Below are positions 22,401-33,280 of a stretch of DNA of 64,000 nt, piece by piece. Position 1 is the first letter of the stretch. The number at the start of each line of letters is the position of its first letter. The notes below the pieces were generated by a model. The model worked only from the letters and a program-made list of their open reading frames with translations. It was not told the origin of the DNA and did not search any database. Origin of the DNA: Strigamia acuminata (lineage: Eukaryota > Arthropoda > Chilopoda > Geophilomorpha > Linotaeniidae); assembly GCA_949358305.1 (NCBI GenBank), contig OX442319.1, positions 11,036,001 to 11,100,000 on the forward strand. Reading direction: 5' to 3'. A program made the position numbers and the translations under genes.

Positions 22401-25400
22401 AGCCATATGAACTCGTTTGATCCGTACATTTACGGAAAAGAAAATTCGTGTAAAGGCTTTGTTAGACAAGGCGCCGGGTCGTGTGGCGTTCACACACGAT
22501 GGTTGGACATCTCCTAATGGACTCGCAATTCTTGGAATAACGTGCCATTGGATTTCCAATCAATGGACACATTGCGAGATTTTGTTAGATTTTGTGCCTC
22601 TTAAAGGCAAGCACACCGGATCGAACATTGCGGACGCGTTTGTACAGTCGTTAGAGTATTTTGACTTGGAAAATAAGCTTGTTGCCATAACAACCGATAA
22701 CGCGTCTAATAATGGCACATTTTTTAAAGAACTCATCAAGCGGTACGAGATTGTTAACAATACGGCAGGACAAATTACAGAAAGTAATCGGGTGCGGTGT
22801 TTTGCGCATGTCATGAATCTTGCGGTGCAAGAATTGTTGAGTAGTTTAACGATTAAAAGACCGACTTTAGACCACGAAGACGACAGCGATGAAGAAGAAG
22901 AATGTTCGCAAGACGAAACCGATCACGACGACGACGACGACGACGAGACTAGTCAGACTAATCGACGCGAACCTAAGTACGGGCCGATCATCACCAAACT
23001 GCGCCGATTAGTTGCGCATATACGTCGATCTCCGCAGAAGTTGGAAAAACTGTCTGATGCCTGCAAATATTGTGAGATCAAAGTATTAGTTCCAATCATT
23101 GATGTCAAAACCAGATGGAATTCGACATACAACATGATGGAACGTGCCGTCGTTTTAAAAAAGGCGTTGAAGATTATTGTTGCGACAGATACGGATTTAC
23201 GAGATCTATTGATTACGGAGGACGAATGGGCTGCAATCGAATCAGTTATGGGGATTTTGGAGAAATTTGAACAAGCTACAAAAGTTGTAAGTATGTCCAA
23301 AAATTCAACGGGTGCATCCATAATACCAGTACAGAACTGGCTAATCTCTGGCCTTAAAAGCTATTCGACATCATCTTCGCACATTCTTGCGACAGCCGCA
23401 AAAACAGCCTTGGCCAAGCTGGAACATTACAAAGTTTTTACATCTAACTCTGTCCTCAGCATTTGTGCTCTGTTAAATCCAACTCTGAAATTGGATTATT
23501 TTCGAGAAAACAGTGAATACAAAAAGACCGACGTTGCTGAACTTAAAGAAAAATTCATTTCACTTTTCGAGAATAACTACAAACAAACAAATGTTACTGT
23601 TACTGATATTATTCCTGGTGATGACCAAGCTGCCACTTCGACTTGTTTTGACGACATTTTCGGCCATTCCAATAAGCGACGTAAAACGAAGGACTCCGAG
23701 ATTACTAGATATTTTCGAGAAAAACGAGCTGAAAATTCAACCGAAACACCATTGGATATTTTGTCGTGGTGGAAGGTAAATGAAGGTAGATTTCCTTGCC
23801 TTTCCAAAATGGCTATTGACTATTTATGCATCCCCGGGACTTCTGTCCCGATTGAAAGAATTTTTTCTGGCGGTGTCGACCTTCTAACTCCCAACAGAAG
23901 AAGACTGTCTGAAGATTGTATTGTGGCATCCATGTGTTTAAAATCTTGGTACGCCAACGCCATCTAATCTGATCTCATCATAATTTTAATTTAAAATAAA
24001 AAATTACATTTGCAAAAAAAATAAAAATACAATTAAAACTTATACGATTTAAAACAATAAACAACAATATACTTTTATTCATTTCATTGCAAAAAATAAA
24101 ATGGATAAAAATCCTTTTTAATTTTATAATAGTATTAGGAATCCTAAATTCCTAATACTGTTATTTATTGTTATAGAAAAAAAGATTCTTGATCTTGTCC
24201 AACGTACGGATGGCTCGGATCAATCCGCGGATCAGCGGATTCTCATCCGCGGATTGACCGTGCGGATGGGACCGCCGAACCGATCCGCAAAAAAATGGCG
24301 GCCGGATATTTCTATACGATCCGCATCCGATCCGATCCGATCCGATCCGCGGATTGGCGGATGGGGCGGATCGGATTAACAAGCTTAATCACATAGGCCT
24401 GTGCGATTACTCTTTTAGCGAATGCAAATGCGATACTGCAGTTTGGCGATTTTTTTGCGATATATTGCATTCGCGATATATCGCTTAGAATAAGCGGTGT
24501 AATCGCAATATTGCAAGATATCGCAATGAGATAAAACCTTTTAGAAAAACTAAATCCCACTGTTTTTGTTTCAGTTTAGTATATTCGCCTCTGGTTTGAG
24601 CGGTTTAGCTGATGAAGTCGTCGAAGATGATGACGGCGATGCAACAGCCGGGATAGAATTGACAATCATGGATGCAGCTTTAAGACCCTACGTATTCTTT
24701 GTTGGTCAAGCAGATCTGATGAGTCATGTGTGGTCTGGTACAGCGAATGAACCAACAAACGTATTGCAGGTGAATTCTGTACAATTTGGTCTTCTGACTT
24801 ATGCTTTTAATTATTTTCTTTCAACAGGGAAATTTCTTAGTACACGATACTCATTACCATGTAGCTCTAGCCAGTGGATTTCTGCTAGATTTCAGCACAA
24901 AAGGAGTCATATCAGCAGACATCTCTGGATCGGTACAAGTTAGCTTGTGGAACAGAAATGGTCATTCTGATTTCACAACAAAGTAAGGGAAAACTTTATT
25001 TTACCAGTCTGCTTAACGGTAGGTTAACACCTGATGTTGTAACTACGCTACAGATTGCATTGCATCAGTGTGAAACTACCTTAAGACTTAGTCAATGAGA
25101 GTTTGTCACAAGTTTTATCTCTAACTTTCAGAACTGCAGCAGTTCTTCAAAGTTCTGCAAGAATCAATTCCAACTTGGTTTCGATCTCAATTCAATCTTC
25201 ATCTGCAGTTGAAGGCATCATTAGCTTTGTGACCGACACGGAGTTCTACGAAAGTCCCGCTAAGATTTGTACTCAGATGCTGCAACCGGATGTACACATC
25301 AAGTAATTTATCACTGATTAATAACTTTCAGACAAAAAATGTAATTAACCCGTTCTTTTTTTGTTTTTACGTTAAGATGCGCCATACGTAAATCAGAAAG

Positions 25401-25521
25401 CATTCCAAACACGAAACATCGAGTACGGCGTACAAAAAGACGAACAGAAGTGGTCATGGGCAAATGTTTTGCCCTACACCCAAAAAATGATGCATTATGT
25501 GGTGTCATGCTGGAATCATGA
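16438..25521 (+). CDS. MTTP: Microsomal triglyceride transfer protein, large subunit
   Basis: ER-lumenal lipid transfer protein that, with protein disulfide isomerase, loads lipid onto apoB/vitellogenin-type lipoproteins. Exons: 16438-16495, 16897-17069, 17973-18194, 18270-18389, 18446-18591, 18655-18814, 19367-19527, 19592-19754, 20300-20832, 20897-20994, 21068-21189, 24575-24769, 24828-24982, 25132-25302, 25377-25521; the sum (2,622 nt) gives 873 residues, close to the family's usual ~890. It begins with a signal peptide (MPHQTHFAVLILLC), then the lipovitellin-like N-terminal beta-barrel (YEVGVSYEYEYKSVVSF), a large helical domain (mostly the 533-nt exon 9) and C-terminal beta-sheets (LRPYVFFVGQADLMSHVW). 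A cysteine pair near the C-terminus (GKCFALHP...ALCGVM) matches the family. Alternative start: an unspliced exon 2 reading from ATG 16818 gives a stronger signal peptide in the same frame. Introns carry a hAT transposon, MITEs and a perfect hairpin. Confidence 0.95.
17709..17782. repeat. Perfect 35-bp inverted repeat, 4-nt loop
   Basis: Left arm 17709-17743 begins AAAATGTTATAAAATTTCAC; spacer AACA at 17744-17747; right arm 17748-17782 is its exact reverse complement. It lies in MTTP intron 2 within AT-rich degenerate repeats. In the pre-mRNA it would fold into a 35-bp perfect stem with a tetraloop. Confidence 0.9.
18841..18966. mobile_element. hAT-like MITE fragment carrying the 42-bp unit
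   Basis: It starts CAGTGCTGGACTGG, like the hAT terminus CAGGGCTGGACTGG, and contains about two copies of the CTATCCAGATTTCCCRGTAT unit also seen at 11.4 kb and 55.9 kb. It lies in MTTP intron 6; I could not fix its right end. Confidence 0.6.
19904..20250. mobile_element. hAT-like MITE (TAGACT family), copy 1
   Basis: In MTTP intron 8. Ends TAGACTATCGGCCAATATT and, on the complement of the right side, TAGACTTTGACCAATATC. Flanks GTTATTAC and ATTATTAC (7 of 8 match) look like an 8-bp target duplication. It is rich in ATCGGTATCGG-type palindromes and holds a central inverted repeat. A second copy lies in golgin-84 intron 8. Confidence 0.75.
21278..24387 (+). mobile_element. hAT DNA transposon, 3.1 kb, near-intact
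   Basis: Inserted in MTTP intron 11. Terminal inverted repeats TAAGCTTGTTAA / TTAACAAGCTTA are flanked by a perfect 8-bp target duplication ATCACATA at 21270-21277 and 24388-24395. Both subterminal regions (about 170-210 bp) hold many copies of CGGATCGGAT/ATCCGATCC, likely transposase binding sites. A short inverted repeat (AGTATTAGGAAT and complement, 24131-24159) follows the transposase gene. The right flank is itself a repeat (TAGGCCTGTGCGA, also seen just left of the insertion), so the hAT element may have landed at the edge of an older MITE. Confidence 0.95.
21832..23967 (+). pseudogene. hAT transposase, BED finger, one in-frame TGA
   Basis: One reading frame of about 711 codons is broken only by TGA at 22408-22410. 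N-terminal acidic/serine-rich stretch; BED zinc finger (WEHF..., KCKYC, then NHLRKSH giving C-x2-C...H-x5-H); central RNase-H-like region (FTHDGWTSPNG, ITTDNASNNG, RCFAHVMNLAVQE); an acidic insert DHDDDDDDE; C-terminal hAT dimerisation block (IDYLCIPGTSVPIERIFSGG). Apart from the stop I see no frame break. The TGA could derive from an arginine CGA by one transition. The annotation could also be two ORFs, but the BED finger and catalytic core are split across the stop, so I treat it as one recently inactivated gene. Confidence 0.9.
24394..24535. repeat. TAGGCCTGTGCGA-type MITE remnant
   Basis: It begins TAGGCCTGTGCGATTA and is rich in GCGATATATCG palindromes. Similar starts occur at 21219 (left of the hAT insertion) and 50998 (PAAT-like intron 4). 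Right end not defined. Confidence 0.45.
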
Positions 25522-25717
25522 GATTACTGGGCCCTATGAGGCTACAATCTGTTATAAAAATCTAGAAGAGATTAATATTTTTTATGACAATAACTTAAAT
25601 TTACCGTTATCTTCAGATATTGTTATGGATAAATTTGTTATATTTTAATTTGAGTAAATGATTTTCTTTTGTAAAAAACAGAATTAAAATTTCACTCAAG
25701 TTATAGACACTTTGAAA

Positions 25718-25723
25718 AATAAA
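25718..25723 (+). terminator. Candidate MTTP polyadenylation signal
   Basis: AATAAA about 200 nt after the MTTP stop codon, in AT-rich 3' sequence. Confidence 0.5.
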
Positions 25724-26460
25724 ATATTTAAATCTCAATGTCAGAATAAGAGAAAGTCAAATTTCCCCAAAATACGCATACACAAAAGGGGTAATTAATT
25801 TGCACACAATATCGGCAAAGTATATTTGTGTCTGATAATAAAGGTTCACCTTGTGTTCACACTAGACCAGGGATCGGCAACCTTTTGAGACGGAAGAACC
25901 AAAAGTTACAATTAAAGAGCCACTAACACAGTCGTCAGCTGTCCGTCTACTCTCTACTCCACCTATTCTTACTGTTCTCTGACATCAAAAGAGCCGCAGG
26001 TTGCTGACCCCTGCACTTGACCCAAAGAAAGAAAACTGACGCAATGCAAAATGCTTGTGTCCAAAAATTCTTGACGTCGACGCCAATTCCTGCTTCAACT
26101 CCAAGTTGAAGTAAGCGACGCAACGCAAAAAAAGGTCTTACGGTCAACCAATCACGATGACTCCAACTCTCGTCGATTCACTTCTGGTTCTGGACCTTGC
26201 ATCTCAGATTATTTCCAATGAACCCTCCCAGATTTTAAGTTACAATTTTGAGATTAGAAAGTTTAGAAAAATTCGGCAGCTATTGAAGGCAAATTAGCCA
26301 CTTTTATACAAAAAATTAAACGATACAAGTATATAAAGTATTCACAAACTTGTTTTAAAATCTTTAAAAGCAACATGCGAAACCCAATGCAACGGGAGAT
26401 AAATATCCACCAGTTTTTTGTTTGGAAACACCTCATAAATAAACAATCCTTGGTCACAAA
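25724..26460. other. Convergent MTTP/NOMO spacer with a MITE
   Basis: 3'-to-3' spacer between MTTP (+) and NOMO (-). It contains the hAT MITE at 25868-26013 and GC-richer sequence with GCAACGCAAAAA-like motifs around 26110; otherwise nothing recognised. Confidence 0.5.
25868..26013. mobile_element. hAT MITE, GGGGTCGGCAACC family, copy 1
   Basis: Termini CAGGGATCGGCAACC and GGTTGCTGACCCCTG; flanks CACTAGAC and CACTTGAC (7 of 8 identical) as target duplication. It shares the internal GAGACGGAAGA and GAGCCGCAGG sequences with copies at 35.5 and 43.5 kb. Confidence 0.88.
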
Positions 26461-29400
26461 CTAAATCTTTTTAACTTTTATTTTTTTCCTCTTTTCGGAG
26501 CCTTCATTTCCAAAAGAGTCGCGAGAACTATTAACAGCGGGATTTCGAACATTGTGCACAAATTCAACACCGAAACCAGACAGCGGTAATATTTGTTTAT
26601 AAGCTAGCGCAATAACTATAGCTATCACCGCCAATGGGAACGCATAATGGGATCCTTGATGTAAATCGCTTTCGGAGCCCTTAAACACCGGAGAGAATTT
26701 GAAAGTGATGTGGTGATAAGACACATTCGCTTTCAGAGCGACTTGAGGGAGTGTGTATGTGTATGTGCTATGCTGCAGCGATGTTTCAAGTCTTAGCATG
26801 TACAAACGGCCATCGATAGGAACAGACGGCATTTGAAAAAAGGTCGATTGAGCAATGGCAATTGTGTGGATTGTGCTCTCATCTCTCAATAATTTAACCT
26901 GCAAATTTAAAATTATTATTTTCTTGTCAATAATTCTAATTGGAGAATTTCTATTAGACCTGGAGTGTGGTTAGGAATTCGTTGTCGGTTACAATGTTCC
27001 CCGATATTTCCATATGAACAGGCCGGCGAAAAACAATCATATCGATTCCTCTAATGTCTGCATTGTGTATCTACAAAATGGCATAAAAACTCAATCGTAA
27101 TGTGCACTTCTTTAATAACGTCTGCAATAAAAAGATAAGTTCACCAACAAAAAACTTCCCTTCAGTTTAGCTGTTATAAGTTTATCTATCATTATTTGCC
27201 CGGTCTATCTTTTAATACTGTTGTTAGGGCAAGACGAGAGACCGGGTCGAGATTGATGTCATTGAAACTCAATGGACTTTTATGCCACCTGGTAGATAAA
27301 CGTAAAACAGCTAAACTGCAGGGAAGTCATGAACTCAATTAGTTCGGATAATCGACACTCTACTCTATATGCATTAAATCATTAGGCGGCCTCAAATTGC
27401 GAAAGGAAAGAAGAATCTTTCCTTTCGTTGAATTGCAAATTGAATTGCCCTGACTGTCTCAAATTCTCCAGCATCTGTGTCATCGCAACGAAAGAAATCC
27501 AAGACATTATCAATTAAGCCTGCTATTTTTGCGGACTAAAAACAATGAAATTGCGGGCGGAAAGCGGATCAAAAAACTGCCATTTTGCGGACGTATTGGC
27601 AAATTGCGGATTTTTCGCAAAATTGCGGTACAACGGTTCAATTGCGGAAATTGCAGACCGAAAAGTACCTCAGAATTAAAAATTTTTAGTGCCAAAAAGC
27701 TGCATTTGGCCTATCAGCAACGATGGAAACATTTTGGGGAAAATTTATTTTCCACAAAAATAGCAGGCTTAGCCATTATTGGCAAATTGCGGAAAATTCG
27801 CAGAATTGCGGCTCAACGATCCAATTGCGGATATTGCGGACCAAAAAGTACCTTAGAATTAAAAAAATTTAGTGCCAAAATGCTGCATTTGGCCTATCCG
27901 CAACTATAGAAACATTTTGGGAAAAATTTATTTTCCGCAAAAATAGCAGGCTTACTTATCATCGTCAGTTAAGGACCAAACTGGACTCTGGAACAGTCGT
28001 CTTGGTCACATCCATACAGTTTGGTATGATGTGAATCCAACAATTTTTTAGTCACAATTTTGAAAAATTGAGCATGAACTTATCTTTTTCTCACGGACTT
28101 TAACAACGAAGAATTTTCAATGCACAGCCAAAAACCCTTGATTGATTATCTTATCACTTTCATTTCTATTACCTTGATTGTTTTTGCTATCGGAGTGGCG
28201 TGTTCCAAGTTGTGCTGCGGATCTTGCTTGCTCTTCACTCTAACCTGATACTGACAATCCGGCTTCAAGCCCCGAATCCTATAATTTCCTTCCGTCTCAG
28301 TCGTTGCCTCCTCCTGCATCTCCTTGCACATATTTATCCCGATCGCTTCCACCACCACCCCCGGCTCGGGCTCACCGACCAAACTAGTTATGTTCCCATA
28401 ACAACTAAAAGCGATCCTCGTCGCCTTCAGCACAATATTCACAGTCTTCCCTTCGCTCAGATCAAGTATTGTCGACGGAGGCGCAAAACTGTATTCCTTC
28501 AGCACCGGCCTCAAAAAATACTGACCCGGCTCCAGATCGATAAACCCCAACTCGCCGTTCTTCCCGGTCAGACTGTTCAGCCTATAGTCCAACCCGCCGC
28601 TCAACGACAACAAAACGCCTTCGATCCCCCCGTTTCCTTCGTCGACAACCTTCACCACGATCTCCGCCAGCTTGAAAGCCTCGAAATCAAACTCCCTCTG
28701 CCGGGTCAACACGTAGCCGGCTTTACGCGCCTCAACGATATACTTCTCGCCGCTGTCGAGCAGTGGCCCGATCGAATACCGGCCGGCCTTATCCGTCGTG
28801 GTGATCAACTTCTCCTTCATGTAGATCTCGACTCCTTCTAGCGGCGGAACAATCTTCCCATTGATGAAAAACCCCATGCGGCCTTCGAAGGTCAGGAAAT
28901 CCTCCATGCACTTGTCCTTGCCGGTTATCGTCTGAGATGCCGGGGAGAAGAGCAGGAGCCCCGACCGGGGTTTCATCCGAACAACGTCCTCCGGCTCGAG
29001 CCACAAGCCGAACCCGTACGTGAAAACACCCGCTTTCGGACTCTCCACCTTAAATTGGTCGAGGATCGTGTTGCTTTTCATTTCGCCGGTCGAAGACGTG
29101 ACGTTTACTTCGATTTCTATGTCCCCGACTTGTTTATTCGTCTTGATGCTGCCGGTTAGCAAGTGATGAGTCGCTTGCAGGACCACGACAACGGGTTTAT
29201 TCGTGTCGAAAGTGATGTTTTTGTCGCCAAAGCGATGGCAGCCGCTCGTCGAAAGCTCGTAGACCCCGTTCCGAGCCAGACAGAGGCTGTTCGGACCCTT
29301 TTTGAGGTTATAAACGCTTCTTTCTTCGTTTAAGGCGTAGTTCAGGACGGTTTCGTGCGACGAGGCCACGTTCATCACGTATCCGCTTTGGATGAACTCC

Positions 29401-32400
29401 AATTTGTCGACGTCGCGGGCGGCGACGGTGATCTGCAGCCGGTTCTTCGACCAACACCATTCGTCTTTGGCGATGCTGATTTCGTAGTCGCCGGGCAAGA
29501 CCGACTCGAAGTTGAATTTTTTGTCGCGCAGTGCGAACGAAGTTGTTTCGACGAGGCCGGCTAGTTTGGGTTTCAAGGTGACGACGGCGCCGCTGCAAGA
29601 GGTCTTGCATTTCGTTTCGCCGCTCAGTTTGGCGAGAAACTGCTCGAAGTTGACGTCGTTTATGAATTTGTCTTTGACGAGCAGCGTGCGGGTTTGCGGG
29701 ACGAAGCGGAGTCCGGCGGAGAGTTCGGATTCGGGGATTTTCGGCGTTATTTTGTATTTGCCGCGGCTCAATTCGGCGCAGTATTCGCCCTGGTCGTTCG
29801 TGCGGACGGTTTGGGGGGTTGTGGTAGAGTCGGTGGTTGATTCGATGGCGACCAATCGCAGTGCGTTTAGGTCTAGGCCGGTCGGGAGGCGAATTACTTG
29901 GAGTGTTCCGCAGACTTTGAAGGCTCGGGCAATGATTGGGCCGAGTTGTGGGGCACTGGGGGTTATTTTGACGGTCATCGGATCAAATATGAGGTTTTCT
30001 ACAGAAAATGTTTAGATAACATTTATTTTTTTGGCACAAAATTTTTGTTAAAAAAGCTTGGAAAAATGATATTTTATGTGGAATATTTGCACAAATTGTC
30101 AAAATCGGAACACTATTAGGGGCAAAAAATGTAATTATTTGAACAAGAAATGCACCGAATAATAAAATCACCAAACACCCAATATTAAATTAACCGATTA
30201 CCGAATATTAAAGTCACCGAATACCGAATAATAATAGAAAAACCAGATAATTACGAATTATGAATTTTTTTCGTATTTGAAATATCATTATTCACTATTA
30301 GAGACATAAAACGCAATTATTTGAACAAAATATCACTATTAGGGGCAAGAAATGCAATTATTTGAACAAAATATCACTATTAAGGGCAAAAAATGCAATT
30401 ATTTGAACAAAATATCACTATTAGGGGCAAAAAATGCAATTATTTGAACAAAATATCACTATTAGGGGCAAAAAATGCAATTATTAGACCAAAAGTGGCC
30501 TAATTGGAATCAAGTATCACATGTAAGCAAAAAAAACATTTTTAGCATGCAAATTTCATTTTTTCTAAGCGTGTTAATGCACTTTTGAGCACATTTTTGC
30601 CAAAAATGAATTTTTTAAGCACTAAAACACTATCTTTAATGGTTAATTCGGTTAAAATCCACACACTTTTACGTTACCTTTTGCCACGACGACTTTATAA
30701 GTTGCTGCTTTCATATTAACGACCGTAAACGAACCGTCGGCTTTCGTTTCAGTTTCCTGTTTTCCGTCGATCCAAATCCGCGCGCCGGCAACGGGCGGAC
30801 CGTCCGGCGAAGCCAAAACGTGGCCCACCACATTAAACCCTTGAAGCTACCATAAAAAAAAATTAAAATTAAAAAAACAAACTAATAAATTAAACCAAAA
30901 TAATTAAAAATCCCATTAACTTGCCTTAAATTGTTCGGACAAAACCAAATTGGAATGGCCGAGCGTGAATGTCAGTTTCGCCGGAGTCACATCGAAATGA
31001 ATATTCTCTCCCTTGTAAAACGGAACCACCGTGTACTCGCCGGGCGTCAGGAGCCGAAAAACGAAGCCCCCGTCCTCCTGCGACACCACGTGGCACAAAA
31101 CTCGGCCGAGTTCGCTCCCGGTGAACCCCTCGACAGGTTTCTTCACGCAACCGCGCACCTCGCTCTTCGTGTTCTTCGAAAAAAGCAAAAAATTGACGCC
31201 TTTGATCGGCTCGCCGTCGCTGCTGACTTCCCCGCGAACGCTGTAGCCGGCAACGACTAAATCCTTCCGAACATCCTTCGACTTATCGTCAATTTCGACC
31301 TTGATTTCGGAAACATCGAATTCGAGCGTTGAATGCCGGGCGATTAGAGAGTACGGCCCTGGAAGAACCTTCGAAAAGGTGTAGCGGCCATCTTTGGATG
31401 TGGTGGTCGACTGGAGGATTTTGTCGCTTTTCAGTGACACCAAAATTCCGTCCGGACCGACGTCGTGGTCGCGACTGACGACCTGATTGAGAAATAATCA
31501 ATTTTAGTAGGAGTACGAAAAATAGAAATGTCGATCATAGGGTTGTACTGAATGAAAAACTTGCCAATATCGATATAATAAATTAATGTCACAAAAATAT
31601 CGGTATCGGCTTACATTTAGGAGGACAAGAGACAGTTTGCGAGATGCATTTTTCCTCACAGTTTAAGACTATACGGTGAAAAAAAAAATAGTTTAAGGGA
31701 AAAATGCATCCCGCAAACTCTCTAATATTGATATTGGATAATTATAGTATTGGTTAAACCTTAGTAAAAAAAGGTCCTTAAATTTTTTTGTACGAATTTG
31801 GGGGAGAAATCAAGGCATTTCCGAAACAAATGCAGAAATAACGCCATTTTTAACGTGTAAACGGTAGAATAATTATCGTAAATTTGAATTTGTCCATTAT
31901 TTTTGTTATTTTTCTACTTTTTTATATTATTTTTGTTATTTTTCTACTTTTTTTATATTATTTTTGTTATTTTTCTACTTTTTTATATTATTTTTGTTAT
32001 TTTTCTACTTTTTTATATTATTTTTGTTAGTTTTCTACTTTTTTATATTATTTTTGTTATTTTTCTACTTTTTTATATTATTTTTGTTATTTTTCTACTT
32101 TTTTATATTATTTTTATTATTTTTCGACTTTTTTATATTATTTTTCAGATTTTTACGAATTTTGGGAGAGATTTATTTCACAATCCCCCACCAGGTTTAT
32201 CTCAGGGTTTCCATAAACTGAATCTGGTCCCTCCACGTCGGACAAGTCTCCAATTCTAACCGTATAATTGGCCGAATAACCGAATACAAACCGAATATTC
32301 AGTGCAACCCTAGTCTATCTCATTTTTCTCACTTTTCCATTAATCGTGAATCCCTCGAAATAAAAATTTGTGTCTTTTCCTTGACTACAAACGTCATTTT

Positions 32401-32817
32401 TTCCATCTATTACTAAAATCACTTGTTTCGGTTCGAAATTCCACAGTGGCGGGGCTTCAATCTGGCAAGAAAAAATATAAAATATGAATATATAAGTAAA
32501 TTTATTATTTATTAACCTTTAAAACGAATTCTCCTTTATCGTAGACGGGGATTAAATAGTATCCGTTATTCGGCGCGCAGTCGGTTTGGTATTTCAGAGA
32601 TCCTTGTTTGGTATATCTGGAATGAGATTTTTGTTAGAAACATCGCGAATTAGGAGGTCAATTTAAATTTAACTTACAATTTGATTTCTACCAACGAAAA
32701 ATTAATCGGCACGCTGGATTTCACAAAGCCACCGCAACCGAGAATGTTGTCGGACGAAACGAAATTCCGTAGTAAACCGATGGCCAGGATGTATAGGTTT
32801 GTTTGAAAATACTTCAT
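26461..32817 (-). CDS. NOMO: Nodal modulator (NOMO), ER membrane protein
   Basis: ER type I membrane protein built of beta-sandwich (carboxypeptidase-regulatory-like) repeats. In vertebrates it works with TMEM147 and nicalin at the translocon. Exons in transcript order: 32678-32817, 32517-32616, 32333-32461, 30925-31482, 30678-30846, 28173-29998, 26960-27070, 26461-26898; the sum gives 1,156 residues, near full family length. Landmarks: signal peptide, NILGCGGFVKSSVPINFSL and YQTDCAPNNGYYLIPVYDKG at the N-terminus, repeated DGxYxFxxxLPGxY motifs, DEWCWS mid-protein and a C-terminal helix (YAFPLAVIAIVIALAY). The protein ends KVKKI, fitting a KxKxx dilysine ER-retrieval signal. The 1,826-nt exon is GC-rich and intronless. 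The intron after exon 4 uses a GC donor (GCAAGT). The first intron after the big exon (27071-28172) holds two MITEs. Confidence 0.97.
27155..27326. mobile_element. Foldback MITE, 172 bp, in a NOMO intron
   Basis: Imperfect terminal inverted repeats of about 33 bp: CTTCCCTTCAGTTTAGCTGT on the left and CTTCCCTGCAGTTTAGCTGT on the complement of the right, both running on to TTTATCTA. No coding capacity. Target duplication not clear. Confidence 0.7.
27515..27954. mobile_element. hAT-like MITE with ~190-bp internal duplication
   Basis: Inverted termini TAAGCCTGCTATTTTTGCGG and its complement; flanks share TTATCA, compatible with a degraded 8-bp duplication. The inside consists of two direct copies of about 180-190 bp (from about 27590 and 27778) that include GTACCT(C/T)AGAATTAAAAA and TGCATTTGGCCTATC. 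The open frame across it is a by-product. Confidence 0.75.
30294..30488. repeat. 41-bp minisatellite in a NOMO intron
   Basis: About four and a half copies of CAAAATATCACTATTAGGGG followed by CAAAAAATGCAATTATTTGAA (41 bp). A single related block occurs at about 30110-30140. Confidence 0.88.
31629..31721. mobile_element. Small foldback MITE (ATGCATTTTTCC family)
   Basis: Arms AGTTTGCGAGATGCATTTTT and, on the complement of the right end, AGTTTGCGGGATGCATTTTT. A related pair (GGGAAAAATGCATCCC, TTTTTCCCTTA) occurs in MTTP intron 6 at about 19210-19345. Confidence 0.6.
31890..32145. repeat. 30-bp T-rich minisatellite in a NOMO intron
   Basis: About eight copies of TTTTTATATTATTTTTGTTA followed by TTTTTCTACT (30 bp). 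Its translation gives hydrophobic open frames on the + strand that are artefacts. Confidence 0.92.
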
Positions 32818-33280
32818 GTTTGGTTTAATCTATTATCAGTTGGAGATTTGCTTGATGATTTGCACTGTTCCACAAGGAAAATGCATGAGGAACGGCGTCT
32901 GCACTCAGCCGGGTACTATGGTAGTATCGCAGAATGTGCAAAGTGGCGGCCTCTATCTGGGCATAGAAAGTTGGCTTTGGTGGTTTACGGAAACGTATAG
33001 AGACCATACCTTTTTAAAATGACTGATTTGTATAAAATGGGATGAAATATCAAAGTTAAACAAGTAAAGATGTAATAAAAAGCAGAATACACTATTTGTT
33101 TTGATTTTGTTAGATTTTAGCGCAATTTACGTCATTAATCAATCTTTAAATTCATATTTGAGATGTGCACAGAAAATTCCTGTTTTATTTTATTTTGTAA
33201 AATCAAAATTAAACTTTTATTTTTTATTTCAAGAAGTTCATACACAGGCTGCCGCATTACCAACCACCAAGTTTCAGTGA
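32818..33280. other. NOMO upstream region / PICK1 3' flank
   Basis: The 463 bp between the NOMO start codon and the PICK1 stop codon (both minus strand). It must hold the NOMO promoter and the PICK1 3' end. TTTATT near 33213-33219 reads AATAAA on the minus strand, a candidate PICK1 poly(A) signal. Small open frames here have no support. Confidence 0.5.

Noticed and set aside
28200-28841. 213-residue + strand frame
   Set aside because: Antisense shadow of the large GC-rich NOMO exon.
31903-32259. Hydrophobic frame resembling a multi-pass membrane protein
   Set aside because: T-rich 30-bp repeat in a NOMO intron; no splice sites or codon bias.
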